A DNA stretch of 64,000 nt from Rhodopseudomonas palustris (lineage in GTDB: Bacteria > Pseudomonadota > Alphaproteobacteria > Rhizobiales > Xanthobacteraceae), in assembly GCF_007005445.1 (NCBI RefSeq), contig NZ_CP041387.1:2604001-2668000 (forward strand), written 5' to 3'. The position numbers were made by a program, and so were the translations under genes. Shown here piece by piece: positions 26,672 to 34,310 of the stretch. The stretch's first letter is position 1. Each line of letters begins with the position of its first letter. Below the pieces are notes generated by a model. That model had not been told where the DNA came from and did no database searches. It saw only the letters and a list, made by a program, of their open reading frames with translations.

Positions 26672-27088
26672 CTACTCCGCGGCTCCCGAGAAGCTCTGAA
26701 AATTGGAATTGCGAGCGCGCTGGTCGGGAAGATGGTCATTCTTCACCGAGCAGATGTTCACGACCTTGATCTGTCCGTAACTCAGCGTGGAAGTCGTCAC
26801 CGGCTCATTCTGCCCGGCATGGCGTTCTGGCTGTCGGAGCTCGAACGACAGCTCCATGTCCATCGCCCAGGCCAGATCGGCCAGACTCCGTAAGGTGAGA
26901 TTGCTTTCGCCGGAGAGCTGGCGATTGATGACGGAACGATTGACGCCGAGACGCTTGGCGAGTGCCTGTTGGGTCAGGCCGTCCCTCTTCTTTTCTGAAA
27001 GCACCTTGAGCAATTCGTCTCGTACGCGGGCAATAAACCGTCCTGCCTTCTGCGCACGACCGCCGATATCGAAATGATAAGACGTCAC
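26672..27088 (-). CDS. XRE-family transcriptional regulator
   Basis: A 138-residue protein with a Cro/C1-type helix-turn-helix (about residues 38-88: LTQQALAKRLGVNRSVINRQ, then LTLRSLADLAWAMDMELSFEL). The N-terminal helix FIARVRDELLKVLSEKK and a 40-residue polar tail flank it. It starts at GTG 27088 with GGAGG eight bases upstream. It is the regulator nearest to the curli locus and so a candidate, unproven, to bind the palindromes there. It could also be an orphan antitoxin-like repressor. Confidence 0.8.
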   Translation of the reverse strand: MTSYHFDIGGRAQKAGRFIARVRDELLKVLSEKKRDGLTQQALAKRLGVNRSVINRQLSGESNLTLRSLADLAWAMDMELSFELRQPERHAGQNEPVTTSTLSYGQIKVVNICSVKNDHLPDQRARNSNFQSFSGAAE

Positions 27089-27402
27089 TGCGGAACCTCC
27101 TACCCAGCCGCGATCCTCAATACAAAGTGGCGCCGTCCAATCAGTTGCAAGTAGTGTTCATTGTGCACCAAAGCAGCCGGGTTGACAGCCCTTTTGTCGG
27201 ATTGCCGATTGAATACACGCGGAGTGTTGCTGAATATCCATCCCCGGACGACGCCCGGCCCCAAGTCTTGAGATTTAGTAGGTTCTTGCCGGGCTACGGT
27301 TCAACCGAACTGGATATCGGACCAATTCTTCCGAGGACTTTCGCGTCCCCCAGGACGCTTCCTGAGCGAACGCTTCAGAATCTTGCCTAAGGCAAGGGCC
27401 GC

Positions 27403-27448
27403 AGCGGCGTCAGCCGTTAAAAGGAAGCGGCGTCAGCCGTCAAAAGGA
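27403..27448 (-). repeat. Two tandem 23-base repeats downstream of the curlin gene
   Basis: Two copies of a 23-base unit (AGCGGCGTCAGCCGT followed by T or C and AAAAGGA) differ by one base. On the minus strand each reads as a TCCTTTT run followed by a small stem CGGC-TGAC-GCCG. They follow the main terminator directly and look like duplicated terminator modules. Confidence 0.7.
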
Positions 27449-27474
27449 GATGGCGGGACTGACGTCCCGCCATC
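27445..27474 (-). terminator. Terminator of the large curlin-repeat gene
   Basis: A perfect 11-bp stem (27449-27459 with 27464-27474, loop TGAC), followed on the minus strand by TCCTTTT, ten bases after the stop codon. Confidence 0.85.
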
Positions 27475-27484
27475 CGAAGGCACC

Positions 27485-29233
27485 TTAGTGCTGAGAGGTG
27501 AAGGCGACGTTGTGCGAGCCGAACTGCGCCGTCACGGAGGTGTTGGTGACGGTCGCGCTGTTCTGGGCGGTCACGGCGTAGTTGCCCGTGCCGACCTGGA
27601 CGGTCGCCTGGGTGTTCAGCGCGCCGATCATCGGCTGCAGGCCGGTGCTCTGGGCGGCGACCGCGGTATTGCTGTTGCCGAACTGGGCGATCAGCGATCC
27701 GTTGGCGCCGACATTGAGCGGATTGGCGATCTGGTTGGTGAAGGCGCGGTTCTTCGAGCCGGCCTGGATGGTCGCCGCGGCGTTGACCGTGCCGGACAGC
27801 GGCGCGTTCTTCTGCAGCGTGACGGCGCTGTTGCGGTCACCGAGCTGGATGGTGGCCTGACCGTTCAGGCCGTTCTGCTGGCTGACCAGCGCGGCGTTCT
27901 TCTCGCCGAACTGCGCGACCAGCGAGTCGTTCGACACCGGCAGAGCGCTGACGCCGTTCTGCATGGTGATCGCGGCGTTCTTCTTGCCGACCTGGATGGT
28001 CGCGGCGTTGTTGTTGACGCCGTTCAGCGCGATCGCCTGGGGAAGGTTAGCGGTCGCCGAGACCGTCCCGTAAGCCAGCTTTGTCGTCGGAATATTCCAC
28101 GAGCCGATCTGTTTGTTCTCCACACCGACCAGCACCGTATCCGAGACGGAAACCGACAGCGGAGCACGAGCACCTTCCGAGTTCTGCACCGTCAGAGCAG
28201 AGTTGCCCTTACCCACCTGCAGAGTCGTCGCTGCGTTGGTGCCGCCGGAAACCGCCGGCGCGGTGTACGGCCAAGAGTACGGGCCGTAGCTGGTGGTGCC
28301 CGGCTGATGCAGACCGCCGAAATCCCAATACGCCTTGGTGGTCGTGAGCGAGCCCGAGACCGAACCGTCGTTCGCCGCGAAGCTCGGCGAGCCCTTGGTG
28401 CTCTGCAGGGTCATCGCCTTGTTGCCGACGCCGATCTGGGTGGTGAGCGCCGAGTTGGTGGCGCCCTGGGCGTTGGCCAACTGGCCGGTCGCCGACAGGT
28501 TGCCGTAGCCGAACTGCATCGTGCCCTGATCGTTGCCGCCGCCGGCCTGACCGGCGAACGACCGGTTGAAGCTGCCGAACTGCAGGGTCGCCGACTCGTT
28601 GTTGCCACCGGCGGCGCCGATCTGGCTGGTGGCGGCGAAGTTGCCGACGCCGACGCTCAGAGTGGTCTGGTTGTTGTTGCCGCCGGTCTGGCCGACCAGC
28701 GCGCTGTTGAAGGCGCCGAGCTGGGTGGTCGAGGAGGTGTTCTTGTTGGCGCCGGCGTTGTCCTGCGAGGTCGCCGCGAAGTTGTTACCGCCGACCTGCA
28801 GCGTGGTCTGCTTGTTGTTGCCGTCCTTCTGATTCACGATCGAGCCGTTGAACGCGCCGAACTGGGCGGTCGTCGAGTCGTTCGGCGTGGCGGCGCTCTG
28901 CCGGCCCTTCTGCGAAGTGACGGCGAAGTTGCGCACACCGCCCTGCACGGTGCCCTGCTTGTTGTTGCCACCGGTTTGCAGCGCGACGGCGCCGTTCTGC
29001 ACGCCCATCTGCAGGACGCCCGACTCGTTGGTCTTCGACGAAGCGGCGCTCTGCGCGGTCAGCGCCGAATTGCCGCGACCGAGCTGAACGGTGCCCTGCT
29101 TGTTGTTACCACCGGTCTGGCCGGCGATCGCTTGGTTGGTCGACCCGGCCTGCACGATGAACGACTCGTTGCTGGCGGCGGAAGCCAGCGACGTCGTGGC
29201 CAACAGAACGGCCAGCGTTGTCAGCATTCTCAT
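27485..29233 (-). CDS. Large curlin-repeat amyloid protein (CsgA/CsgB-like)
   Basis: A 582-residue secreted protein. A signal peptide (RMLTTLAVLLATTSLASA) is followed by many curlin-type units of about 22-30 residues. Each has a Q-x-G-x2-N core such as TVQLGRGNSALTAQ, TLQVGGNNFAATSQ and TVQVGTGNYAVTAQ, often joined by QTGGNNKQ. Roughly 16-18 such units are visible, against five in E. coli CsgA. A non-repeat insertion with Trp/Tyr (KAYWDFGGLHQPG to YSWPYTAP) interrupts the array at about 290-330. Expected to be exported through CsgG and to form amyloid fibres. It is divergent from csgH-csgF-csgG and has AGGGA eight bases before its ATG. Confidence 0.9.
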   Translation of the reverse strand: MRMLTTLAVLLATTSLASAASNESFIVQAGSTNQAIAGQTGGNNKQGTVQLGRGNSALTAQSAASSKTNESGVLQMGVQNGAVALQTGGNNKQGTVQGGVRNFAVTSQKGRQSAATPNDSTTAQFGAFNGSIVNQKDGNNKQTTLQVGGNNFAATSQDNAGANKNTSSTTQLGAFNSALVGQTGGNNNQTTLSVGVGNFAATSQIGAAGGNNESATLQFGSFNRSFAGQAGGGNDQGTMQFGYGNLSATGQLANAQGATNSALTTQIGVGNKAMTLQSTKGSPSFAANDGSVSGSLTTTKAYWDFGGLHQPGTTSYGPYSWPYTAPAVSGGTNAATTLQVGKGNSALTVQNSEGARAPLSVSVSDTVLVGVENKQIGSWNIPTTKLAYGTVSATANLPQAIALNGVNNNAATIQVGKKNAAITMQNGVSALPVSNDSLVAQFGEKNAALVSQQNGLNGQATIQLGDRNSAVTLQKNAPLSGTVNAAATIQAGSKNRAFTNQIANPLNVGANGSLIAQFGNSNTAVAAQSTGLQPMIGALNTQATVQVGTGNYAVTAQNSATVTNTSVTAQFGSHNVAFTSQH

Positions 29234-29434
29234 GACTTATTCCCTGTTATCCGAAGCGGGGTCGACGACCATCGCCGCCCTCGAAATCGATTTAACTCCA
29301 ACTTAACTATTCGGACAACCGTAAACCGGTTATTTACTTTAACCGTCAACCTAACCGGGCAGCGCGGCCCAACTAACAGTCAGCTAACAGGTCGGTTTTT
29401 GAGGAATCGGGGCGCTGACGACCGGCCGCCGTCC

Positions 29435-29462
29435 GGCGCGTTGACATGCAAGTCAACGCGCC
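29435..29462. promoter_or_regulatory. Shared palindrome, site 2 (curli)
   Basis: Perfect 11-base arms GGCGCGTTGAC and GTCAACGCGCC around ATGCAA. It carries the TTGAC-N6-GTCAA core. Its centre is 44 bases, about four helical turns, from the next site, placing both on one face of the helix. Confidence 0.7.
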
Positions 29463-29479
29463 GCGGCCCCGCAGCTCGC

Positions 29480-29505
29480 CGGTGTTGACTCATATGTCAA
29501 CACCG
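29480..29505. promoter_or_regulatory. Shared palindrome, site 3 (curli)
   Basis: Perfect 10-base arms CGGTGTTGAC and GTCAACACCG around TCATAT. Same core as the sites near 23.2 kb and 47.9 kb. With site 2 it forms a tandem operator-like pair in the curli divergent region. Confidence 0.7.
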
Positions 29506-29789
29506 CCGGAACTCAGCGAAAAGCAGTGCACTTCAAGGCGAAAAATCGTGACTTTTGCGATTCTTTGGCCGACACAGCGAGCCGGCCGATGACAAATTAA
29601 TTCAACTCGCAGTCCACTCTTGTAGAGGTTGTTAAACCGCGTTTAACTACCCGCGCCTTGGGAGGCGAGCGAAGCCGATCAGACAGTTTTGTCCGCCTTG
29701 GCCAACGAAGACGACGTCACTTTCGAATTCCGAACTACGCAAGTCGATTAGTTCATACCAGTTCACGCGTTTCCAGAGCCGCTGTTTCG

Positions 29790-30173
29790 ATGTTTGCCGC
29801 GTCACGACATATCAGCCGCCTCGCCCGATGTAGTACGGGCCTGCTGCTGATTCTGACCTGGTCGTCCGACGCCGGAGCGAGCAACACGATGGGCCTCGAC
29901 TGCGAGATCAGGAATACGCCGGACGGCGATCTGCTGCGACTCGACGCGATCGTCCACGCGCGAAACGCTGCGGCCGGCGAATATCGACTGACCGTCTTCA
30001 AACAATCGCCAGGCGGCGTGAGCCAGAACGCCCAGAGCGGGACTTTCGAATTCGCCGGCCCGGCGGACGAGGTGGTGACAAGCGTCATCGTCGATCGGTC
30101 GCCAGACGCACAGCTTCGGGCCGAACTAACGATAAGATCCAATCAAGGGAGCGCATCATGTGTTTCGCCATGA
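29790..30173 (+). CDS. csgH: Curli assembly chaperone CsgH
   Basis: A 127-residue exported protein with signal peptide (CSTGLLLILTWSSDAGAS) and a small beta-sandwich: LDCEIRNTPDGDLLRLDAIV, then AGEYRLTVFKQ and AELTIRSNQGSASC. This fits the alphaproteobacterial CsgC-like family CsgH, which keeps curli subunits from polymerising in the periplasm. Two cysteines could form a disulphide. The start at 29790 gives a proper signal peptide. It overlaps the next gene by 16 bases, indicating coupling with the small curlin. Confidence 0.8.
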   Translation: MFAASRHISRLARCSTGLLLILTWSSDAGASNTMGLDCEIRNTPDGDLLRLDAIVHARNAAAGEYRLTVFKQSPGGVSQNAQSGTFEFAGPADEVVTSVIVDRSPDAQLRAELTIRSNQGSASCVSP

Positions 30174-30688
30174 CATCGCGATTCTACTCGATGGCCGCCG
30201 TGCTGGCCGTCGCAGCCGCGGGCCTTGGACACGCGACGATCGCACGCGGAGAAACCGCCTATATTTCGCAGGCCACCGGCAATGGCGGCAGCCCTGTGAT
30301 CGGATTAGCGCCCTCGTTACTCGGTAACAGTACCGCGGCGAACTTTGCCGGCGGTAATAAGCAGAAGCAGTCTCTTCCGGAGATGGCTGCGCCCAGAGTA
30401 AGCGGCGGAAATTACGCAAGCACGCTGCAAATCGGCTCCTACAACTCCGTTTTCCAGGCTCAGCACGGCTTCGGAAACGTCTCCAACGTGGGCATTATCG
30501 GCGGTCATCACAATGCGGTGGGCGTGTTGCAGAGCGGCAACAACCTTCGCTCCAATCTTGTGCTACTTGGTACGTCTGGAACGTCGGTCGGCGTCCTACA
30601 GGGAAATGGTGCAGCGCCGCTGAACCTACTTGTCGGACGATTACCGAACGGCGCACTGCTGATCGGAGGCTTGCCGATCAGGCGCTGA
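30158..30688 (+). CDS. Short curlin-repeat protein
   Basis: A 176-residue secreted protein with signal peptide (MAAVLAVAAAGLGHATIARG) and mature start ETAYISQATGNGG. Curlin-type repeats occupy about 88-150: YASTLQIGSYNSVFQAQHG, NVGIIGGHHNAVGVLQSGNN and LVLLGTSGTSVGVLQGNG. The C-terminus is hydrophobic and less regular, so it may be a nucleator or major subunit; I cannot tell csgA from csgB by sequence alone. AGGGAGCG is a good ribosome site. The gene lies between csgH and csgF. Confidence 0.82.
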   Translation: MCFAMTSRFYSMAAVLAVAAAGLGHATIARGETAYISQATGNGGSPVIGLAPSLLGNSTAANFAGGNKQKQSLPEMAAPRVSGGNYASTLQIGSYNSVFQAQHGFGNVSNVGIIGGHHNAVGVLQSGNNLRSNLVLLGTSGTSVGVLQGNGAAPLNLLVGRLPNGALLIGGLPIRR

Positions 30689-30721
30689 AGACGAATTGTT
30701 TGTAGCTTTTAGGAGGATGGG

Positions 30722-31006
30722 ATGAAGTCGAAATTTCTGCTAGCCGCTGCTGCGTTGGTGATTCTCACGGCGCCCAGCCTTGCGACCGAACAGATTTATC
30801 GCCCGGTCAGCCCGACCTTCAATGGTAATCCACTCAACGGCAACTTCCTTCTGAGCACCGCCCAGGCCCAGGGGATGGGGGCCAAATCCGGCAGCAACAA
30901 CACGCCCGACCTGTCCGGATTGAGCTCGGCGCTGAGCAATATCGGAAGCGGTTCGTCCGTGATCGTGATCGGCGGCACGCCGACCACTGCTTCGACCAGC
31001 CCGTAA
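30722..31006 (+). CDS. csgF: Curli assembly protein CsgF
   Basis: A 94-residue protein with signal peptide (KSKFLLAAAALVILTAPSLA) and the CsgF signature PVSPTFNGNPLNGNFLLSTA, the segment known to insert into the CsgG pore and form its second constriction. The C-terminus (LSGLSSALSNIGSGSSVIV) is short, about 30-40 residues less than E. coli CsgF, lacking most of the helical and beta head that contacts the nucleator. A strong AGGAGG precedes the ATG. csgG follows 56 bases later. Confidence 0.92.
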   Translation: MKSKFLLAAAALVILTAPSLATEQIYRPVSPTFNGNPLNGNFLLSTAQAQGMGAKSGSNNTPDLSGLSSALSNIGSGSSVIVIGGTPTTASTSP

Positions 31007-31062
31007 CCGAGCGTCAACATTGCTCGGTCAGTATTAAGTTAGTTGAACGGGGGGCGGCGGCG

Positions 31063-31938
31063 ATGGATAGCAGAGCCGGATCATTGGCGTGTGTCTTGCT
31101 GGCTGTTTCCTTGGGTGGATGCGCTATCACCGGAACTGACAAGGATCCGGTGACGCCGCCCGCAACCATGGTTGCGTCGACCAAGACCGGCGTCGTGCTC
31201 GAACAGCTTCCGCCTCCGACCAAGAAGCTCGATGTCGCCGTCTACAACTTTCCCGACCTCACCGGTCAGAACAAGTCGAACGACAACTTCGCGGAGTTTT
31301 CGCGCGCCGTCACTCAGGGCGGCAGCTCGATTCTCACCGACGTGCTGCTGACCGCCGGCGGCGGCCACTGGTTCGACGTCGCAGAACGCGCCGACCTGCA
31401 GCCGCTTCTTCAGGAACGCCAGATCATTCAGAATACGCGATCGGCCCTGCAGGGCGACAAGGCACAGAGCCTGCCACCGCTGCGATTCGCCGGCGTGCTG
31501 CTCGAAGGCGGCATCATCGGATACGACACCAACGAAACCACGGGCGGAATCGGGGCGAACTACCTCGGCCTGGGCGGCAGCGCGCAATATCGGCAGGACA
31601 TCGTCACCGTGTCGTTGCGGGCGGTGAGCGTTCAAACCGGCCGCGTGCTCGCCGCCGTGACGACGACAAAGATCATCTACTCCGTGAACATCAGCGGCAC
31701 CGGCTTCAAATATGTGGCGATCGACAGCCTGCTGCAGGCCGATGCGGGCTTCACCAAGAACTCGCCGACCACCCTTGCGGTGCGTGAAGGCATCCAGCTC
31801 GCCGTGTACTCGCTGATCTTCGAGGGCGTGAAGAAGGATCTCTGGAACTTCAAGGATCCGGCCGCCGGCTCAGCCTTCATGCGTGAACTCGAGCTGCAAA
31901 GGAAGGCCGCTCTTCCCACCGCCCCGGCTGGTATGTGA
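31063..31938 (+). CDS. csgG: Curli secretion pore lipoprotein CsgG
   Basis: A 291-residue lipoprotein forming the nonameric outer-membrane channel. The lipobox is SLGGC (Cys20). Family landmarks are KLDVAVYNFPDLTGQNK, FSRAVTQGGSSILTDVL, WFDVAERADLQPLLQERQII and VLLEGGIIGYDTNETTGGIG in the transmembrane hairpin region, and GVKKDLWNF near the C-terminus. Length is normal. Last gene of the csgH-curlin-csgF-csgG operon. No csgE is present here, so the entrance cap is missing or encoded elsewhere. Confidence 0.95.
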   Translation: MDSRAGSLACVLLAVSLGGCAITGTDKDPVTPPATMVASTKTGVVLEQLPPPTKKLDVAVYNFPDLTGQNKSNDNFAEFSRAVTQGGSSILTDVLLTAGGGHWFDVAERADLQPLLQERQIIQNTRSALQGDKAQSLPPLRFAGVLLEGGIIGYDTNETTGGIGANYLGLGGSAQYRQDIVTVSLRAVSVQTGRVLAAVTTTKIIYSVNISGTGFKYVAIDSLLQADAGFTKNSPTTLAVREGIQLAVYSLIFEGVKKDLWNFKDPAAGSAFMRELELQRKAALPTAPAGM

Positions 31939-32164
31939 TCCGGGACTGACCTTTCGCAGATTCCGGCGCAGGTCGAAGCTCGAACGAACCGCCGGAGCGC
32001 GACGAAGGCAGCTATCCGCAGGGCGAAAATGTCGACCGGTCGGATGCGACGCGCGCTTGGTCCCGTCGCGCAAATTGGTCGGGCGCGCGCCCCTCACGTC
32101 AACGGTTGCTTCTGCCGTTGCGACAGCGCCCCCGACGTCAGCCGAGACTACCGTCGCAACGATC

Positions 32165-32548
32165 TCAGCGTGTCGGCGGCCTGGCTTGCTGGGTGGCGCT
32201 GTAGCAGGCTTGCGACGACGAGTTGCTCGGATCGCAAGACACCTGCCCGCTGCTTCCGGCCGGAGCCGGGGATCCGCCCAATTCGGGCGAGCCCTTCTTC
32301 GCCGTGGCCGGCTTCAGGCCGCCGGGCGTTGTCTTCGGAGCAACCAACCCGCTCTCCGGTGACAGCTTGGGGATTTCACCCGCACGGGTCGCAAGCGGCG
32401 GAAGCATGCCGTGCGGCTGCTGAACATAGACCTCGTTGGCGAGCCTGAAGGTGCTGGTCTGATCGGCCGAGGGCGACCTTACGACGTCGCTATCCGAAAC
32501 GAGACCACCGACGCTCATCACCGCCAACAGCATTGCCGGATACGACAT
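32165..32548 (-). CDS. Small secreted protein of the curli locus
   Basis: A 127-residue protein I do not recognise. It begins with a short hydrophobic segment (YPAMLLAVMSVGGLVSDSD) and later shows NEVYVQQPHG, close to the mature starts of the two small curlins (ETAYISQ, SEAYVSQ). The rest is Pro/Ser/Gly-rich and disordered-looking, with two Cys near the end and no curlin repeats. GAGGGAGAAG precedes its ATG. It lies 140 bases downstream of another small curlin gene on the same strand, so it may be a fibre-associated or secreted accessory protein. Confidence 0.6.
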   Translation of the reverse strand: MSYPAMLLAVMSVGGLVSDSDVVRSPSADQTSTFRLANEVYVQQPHGMLPPLATRAGEIPKLSPESGLVAPKTTPGGLKPATAKKGSPELGGSPAPAGSSGQVSCDPSNSSSQACYSATQQARPPTR

Positions 32549-32688
32549 CTGCTTCTCCCTCGCGATGGCAGATCGTCCGCCTCCGGACGACTCTCTCGGT
32601 CATCGTCCTTAGCACCGTTGATCGCAAATGGCGAAGCCTTCGGCCGCAGAGCGCACGCCTCGCCGGAAACCGCTCGGCCTCCGGGCTG

Positions 32689-33030
32689 CTACCGGCGCTG
32701 ACTGACGATGGCGCTGTTCTGAGATCCTTGCTGGATGATGTAGGACGAATTCGCGCCGCCAATCTGCGCCAAGACAGCCGAGTTCAGACTACCGGACTGA
32801 GCGACCATCGATACGTTCGCCTTACCGGGATCAGGCATCGCCGCGGCAGCCCGCATCAACCGCGCCGCACTCTCGATCGTCACCGGGACCGCGGTGGTTC
32901 GAGCCGATCCAGTGGGCGCCTGCTGCGCTTTGCCGCCGGCGGACTGACTCACATAGGCTTCGCTGGCCCACACCGGGTGATGTGCTGCAAACAGGACAGT
33001 GGCAACTGACAGTATCCGGATGGTCCGCAT
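32689..33030 (-). CDS. Small curlin-repeat protein (possible CsgB-like nucleator)
   Basis: A 113-residue secreted protein with signal peptide (RILSVATVLFAAHHPVWA), mature start SEAYVSQSAGG, and two to three curlin units at the C-terminus (VSMVAQSGSLNSAVLAQIGG, then YIIQQGSQNSAIVSQ). Few repeats placed C-terminally suggest a nucleator or minor subunit rather than a main fibre protein; this is inference. A strong GAGGGGGAG ribosome site precedes ATG 33030. Convergent with csgG via the next small gene. Confidence 0.8.
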   Translation of the reverse strand: MRTIRILSVATVLFAAHHPVWASEAYVSQSAGGKAQQAPTGSARTTAVPVTIESAARLMRAAAAMPDPGKANVSMVAQSGSLNSAVLAQIGGANSSYIIQQGSQNSAIVSQRR

Positions 33031-33199
33031 CGGTGCTCCCCCTCGAATCCGCTCAGTATCGGATGCGGTTCCTTTCGAAATCGTAAGAGCACTGACCGTT
33101 CCCCCTGAACTGGCAGGGGCGACTCATCGTTCCAATGTCGAATGACGGCACGCAGCTACGCGCACCTCAAGGCTCGCAAAACTCGATGGCGTCGGCAAT

Positions 33200-33388
33200 C
33201 TAAAGGGCGAAAATCAACCAGCCGATACCGGCCCACAGTCCGGAGCTGATGAAGACCGCGGCCGCCCACGGCCAAGGAGACGAGTACCGGAGCCCTGCTG
33301 GCTGGCCCAACGGTCGGCCCGCCTCGTCTTCCGCTTTTCCGAAGGCCGATTCGGGAACTTCGGAGAATGAAATTCCAGAGCTCTTCAT
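33200..33388 (-). CDS. Small membrane protein
   Basis: A 62-residue protein with a polar N-terminal half (SEVPESAFGKAEDEAGRP) and one C-terminal hydrophobic span (PWAAAVFISSGLWAGIGWLI). The ribosome site GGAGGGGG is very good. Unknown function. It lies 200 bases downstream of the phosphopantetheinyl transferase gene on the same strand and may be the tail of that operon or independent. Confidence 0.65.
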   Translation of the reverse strand: MKSSGISFSEVPESAFGKAEDEAGRPLGQPAGLRYSSPWPWAAAVFISSGLWAGIGWLIFAL

Positions 33389-33590
33389 GACCCCCTCCGC
33401 CCAACAACGTGACATTGAGCATCAAAGGTTAAAGCGAGCTTGCGAACTGATCACGAATACCAGCCGCTCGGCGGCAGAAACGGAAAGGTAAGCTGCGATC
33501 AGCGGCATTCGGTGCTGACAGACGTCGCATAGGCATCCGGCGGTTACGAGCGGCCCCGACCTGTCTGCCCCCGGTGAAGCCACCCGAGAT

Positions 33591-34295
33591 TCAGCGCAGG
33601 GAGCCTGCGCGCGCGGAGGTCCGCTCGAAGCGGAATTTGCGAACCCGGGGGCGGTTCTGCAGTCCGGCGCCCGCGACAGCGGCCGCCCTTGCATCAGAAC
33701 TCAGGTCGATCAAAGCGAGCTGGCGGGTCACCGGGCTGTGCACCGACACGCTCCAACTGCCGCGGTCATCGAGCGGGACACGGAACAGCTTTGGATCGAG
33801 CAGAAAGCCGGTTCCGACAGCCTTCGCAACGGCCTCCTTCCGGGTCCATCCGCGCAGGAACAGATCATTGCGGACCGATTTTTCCAGGCGATGCAGGCAG
33901 GCGGCCTCGTGCTGCTCGAAGATGGTGTCGACCATTTCGGAGTAGTCCGCCGCGGCGTCGCGATCCTCGACGTCGACTCCGACGGTCCCGGCCCTCGAGA
34001 TGGCGATCAGTCCGGTCCGCCGGCTATGCGAGATGTTGAAATCGATTTCTGCCGCACGCCCCGCGACGAACGGCCGCCCGTGGGCTCCGACCAGGATGGT
34101 GACCGCCTCGGCAGCCGTGTCCAGTAGTTCGGACAGACGCAGCCGCAAGGCCGTGTGCATCACGCCGTAGCGATAGCGATCGTCAGCATGGATGAATGCG
34201 TCTGCCGCAGCGATCTCGCGCGGATCCAGAATTTGCCAATCCACCGCCCCGGCCTCTTCGAAGCAGATCTCCCAGATCTCAACCGGTTCGCTCAT
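33591..34295 (-). CDS. Sfp-type 4'-phosphopantetheinyl transferase
   Basis: A 234-residue enzyme that attaches phosphopantetheine to carrier-protein serines. Motifs: GRPFV (73-77), FNISHS (86-91), VGVDVED with metal ligands Asp108 and Glu110, and WTRKEAVAKAVGTG (150-163). It is the last enzyme gene of the megasynthase operon, 15 bases after the hydrolase gene, so its natural substrates are probably the three carrier domains encoded upstream (two PCPs and one ACP). Confidence 0.92.
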   Translation of the reverse strand: MSEPVEIWEICFEEAGAVDWQILDPREIAAADAFIHADDRYRYGVMHTALRLRLSELLDTAAEAVTILVGAHGRPFVAGRAAEIDFNISHSRRTGLIAISRAGTVGVDVEDRDAAADYSEMVDTIFEQHEAACLHRLEKSVRNDLFLRGWTRKEAVAKAVGTGFLLDPKLFRVPLDDRGSWSVSVHSPVTRQLALIDLSSDARAAAVAGAGLQNRPRVRKFRFERTSARAGSLR

Positions 34296-34310
34296 TGAGC
34301 AATGCCTGGT

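Larger units (their letters stand above)
27089..27484. other. Intergenic region between XRE gene and curlin-repeat gene
   Basis: About 400 bases. The left part carries the XRE promoter and no gene; the right end holds tandem 23-base repeats (27403-27448) and the curlin gene terminator. Confidence 0.5.
29234..29789. promoter_or_regulatory. Divergent curli promoter region
   Basis: About 550 bases between the large curlin gene and csgH, markedly richer in A and T than the flanking genes (29290-29400 and 29520-29660). It contains two TTGAC-N6-GTCAA palindromes 44 bases apart (listed separately). A/T-rich segments such as ACTTAACTATTCGG near 29300 and ACAAATTAATTCAACTC near 29592 are plausible promoter zones for the two directions. 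Confidence 0.65.

Noticed and set aside
27485..29233. Regular DNA repeats that could suggest a CRISPR array
   Set aside because: The repeats are degenerate, stay in reading frame and encode Q-x-G-x2-N curlin units; there are no constant repeats with unique spacers and no cas genes.
27383..29488. A 701-codon plus-strand frame opposite the large curlin gene
   Set aside because: It is a shadow of the repetitive, GC-rich curlin gene: no ribosome site, no family features, and the minus strand has a signal peptide, repeats and terminator.
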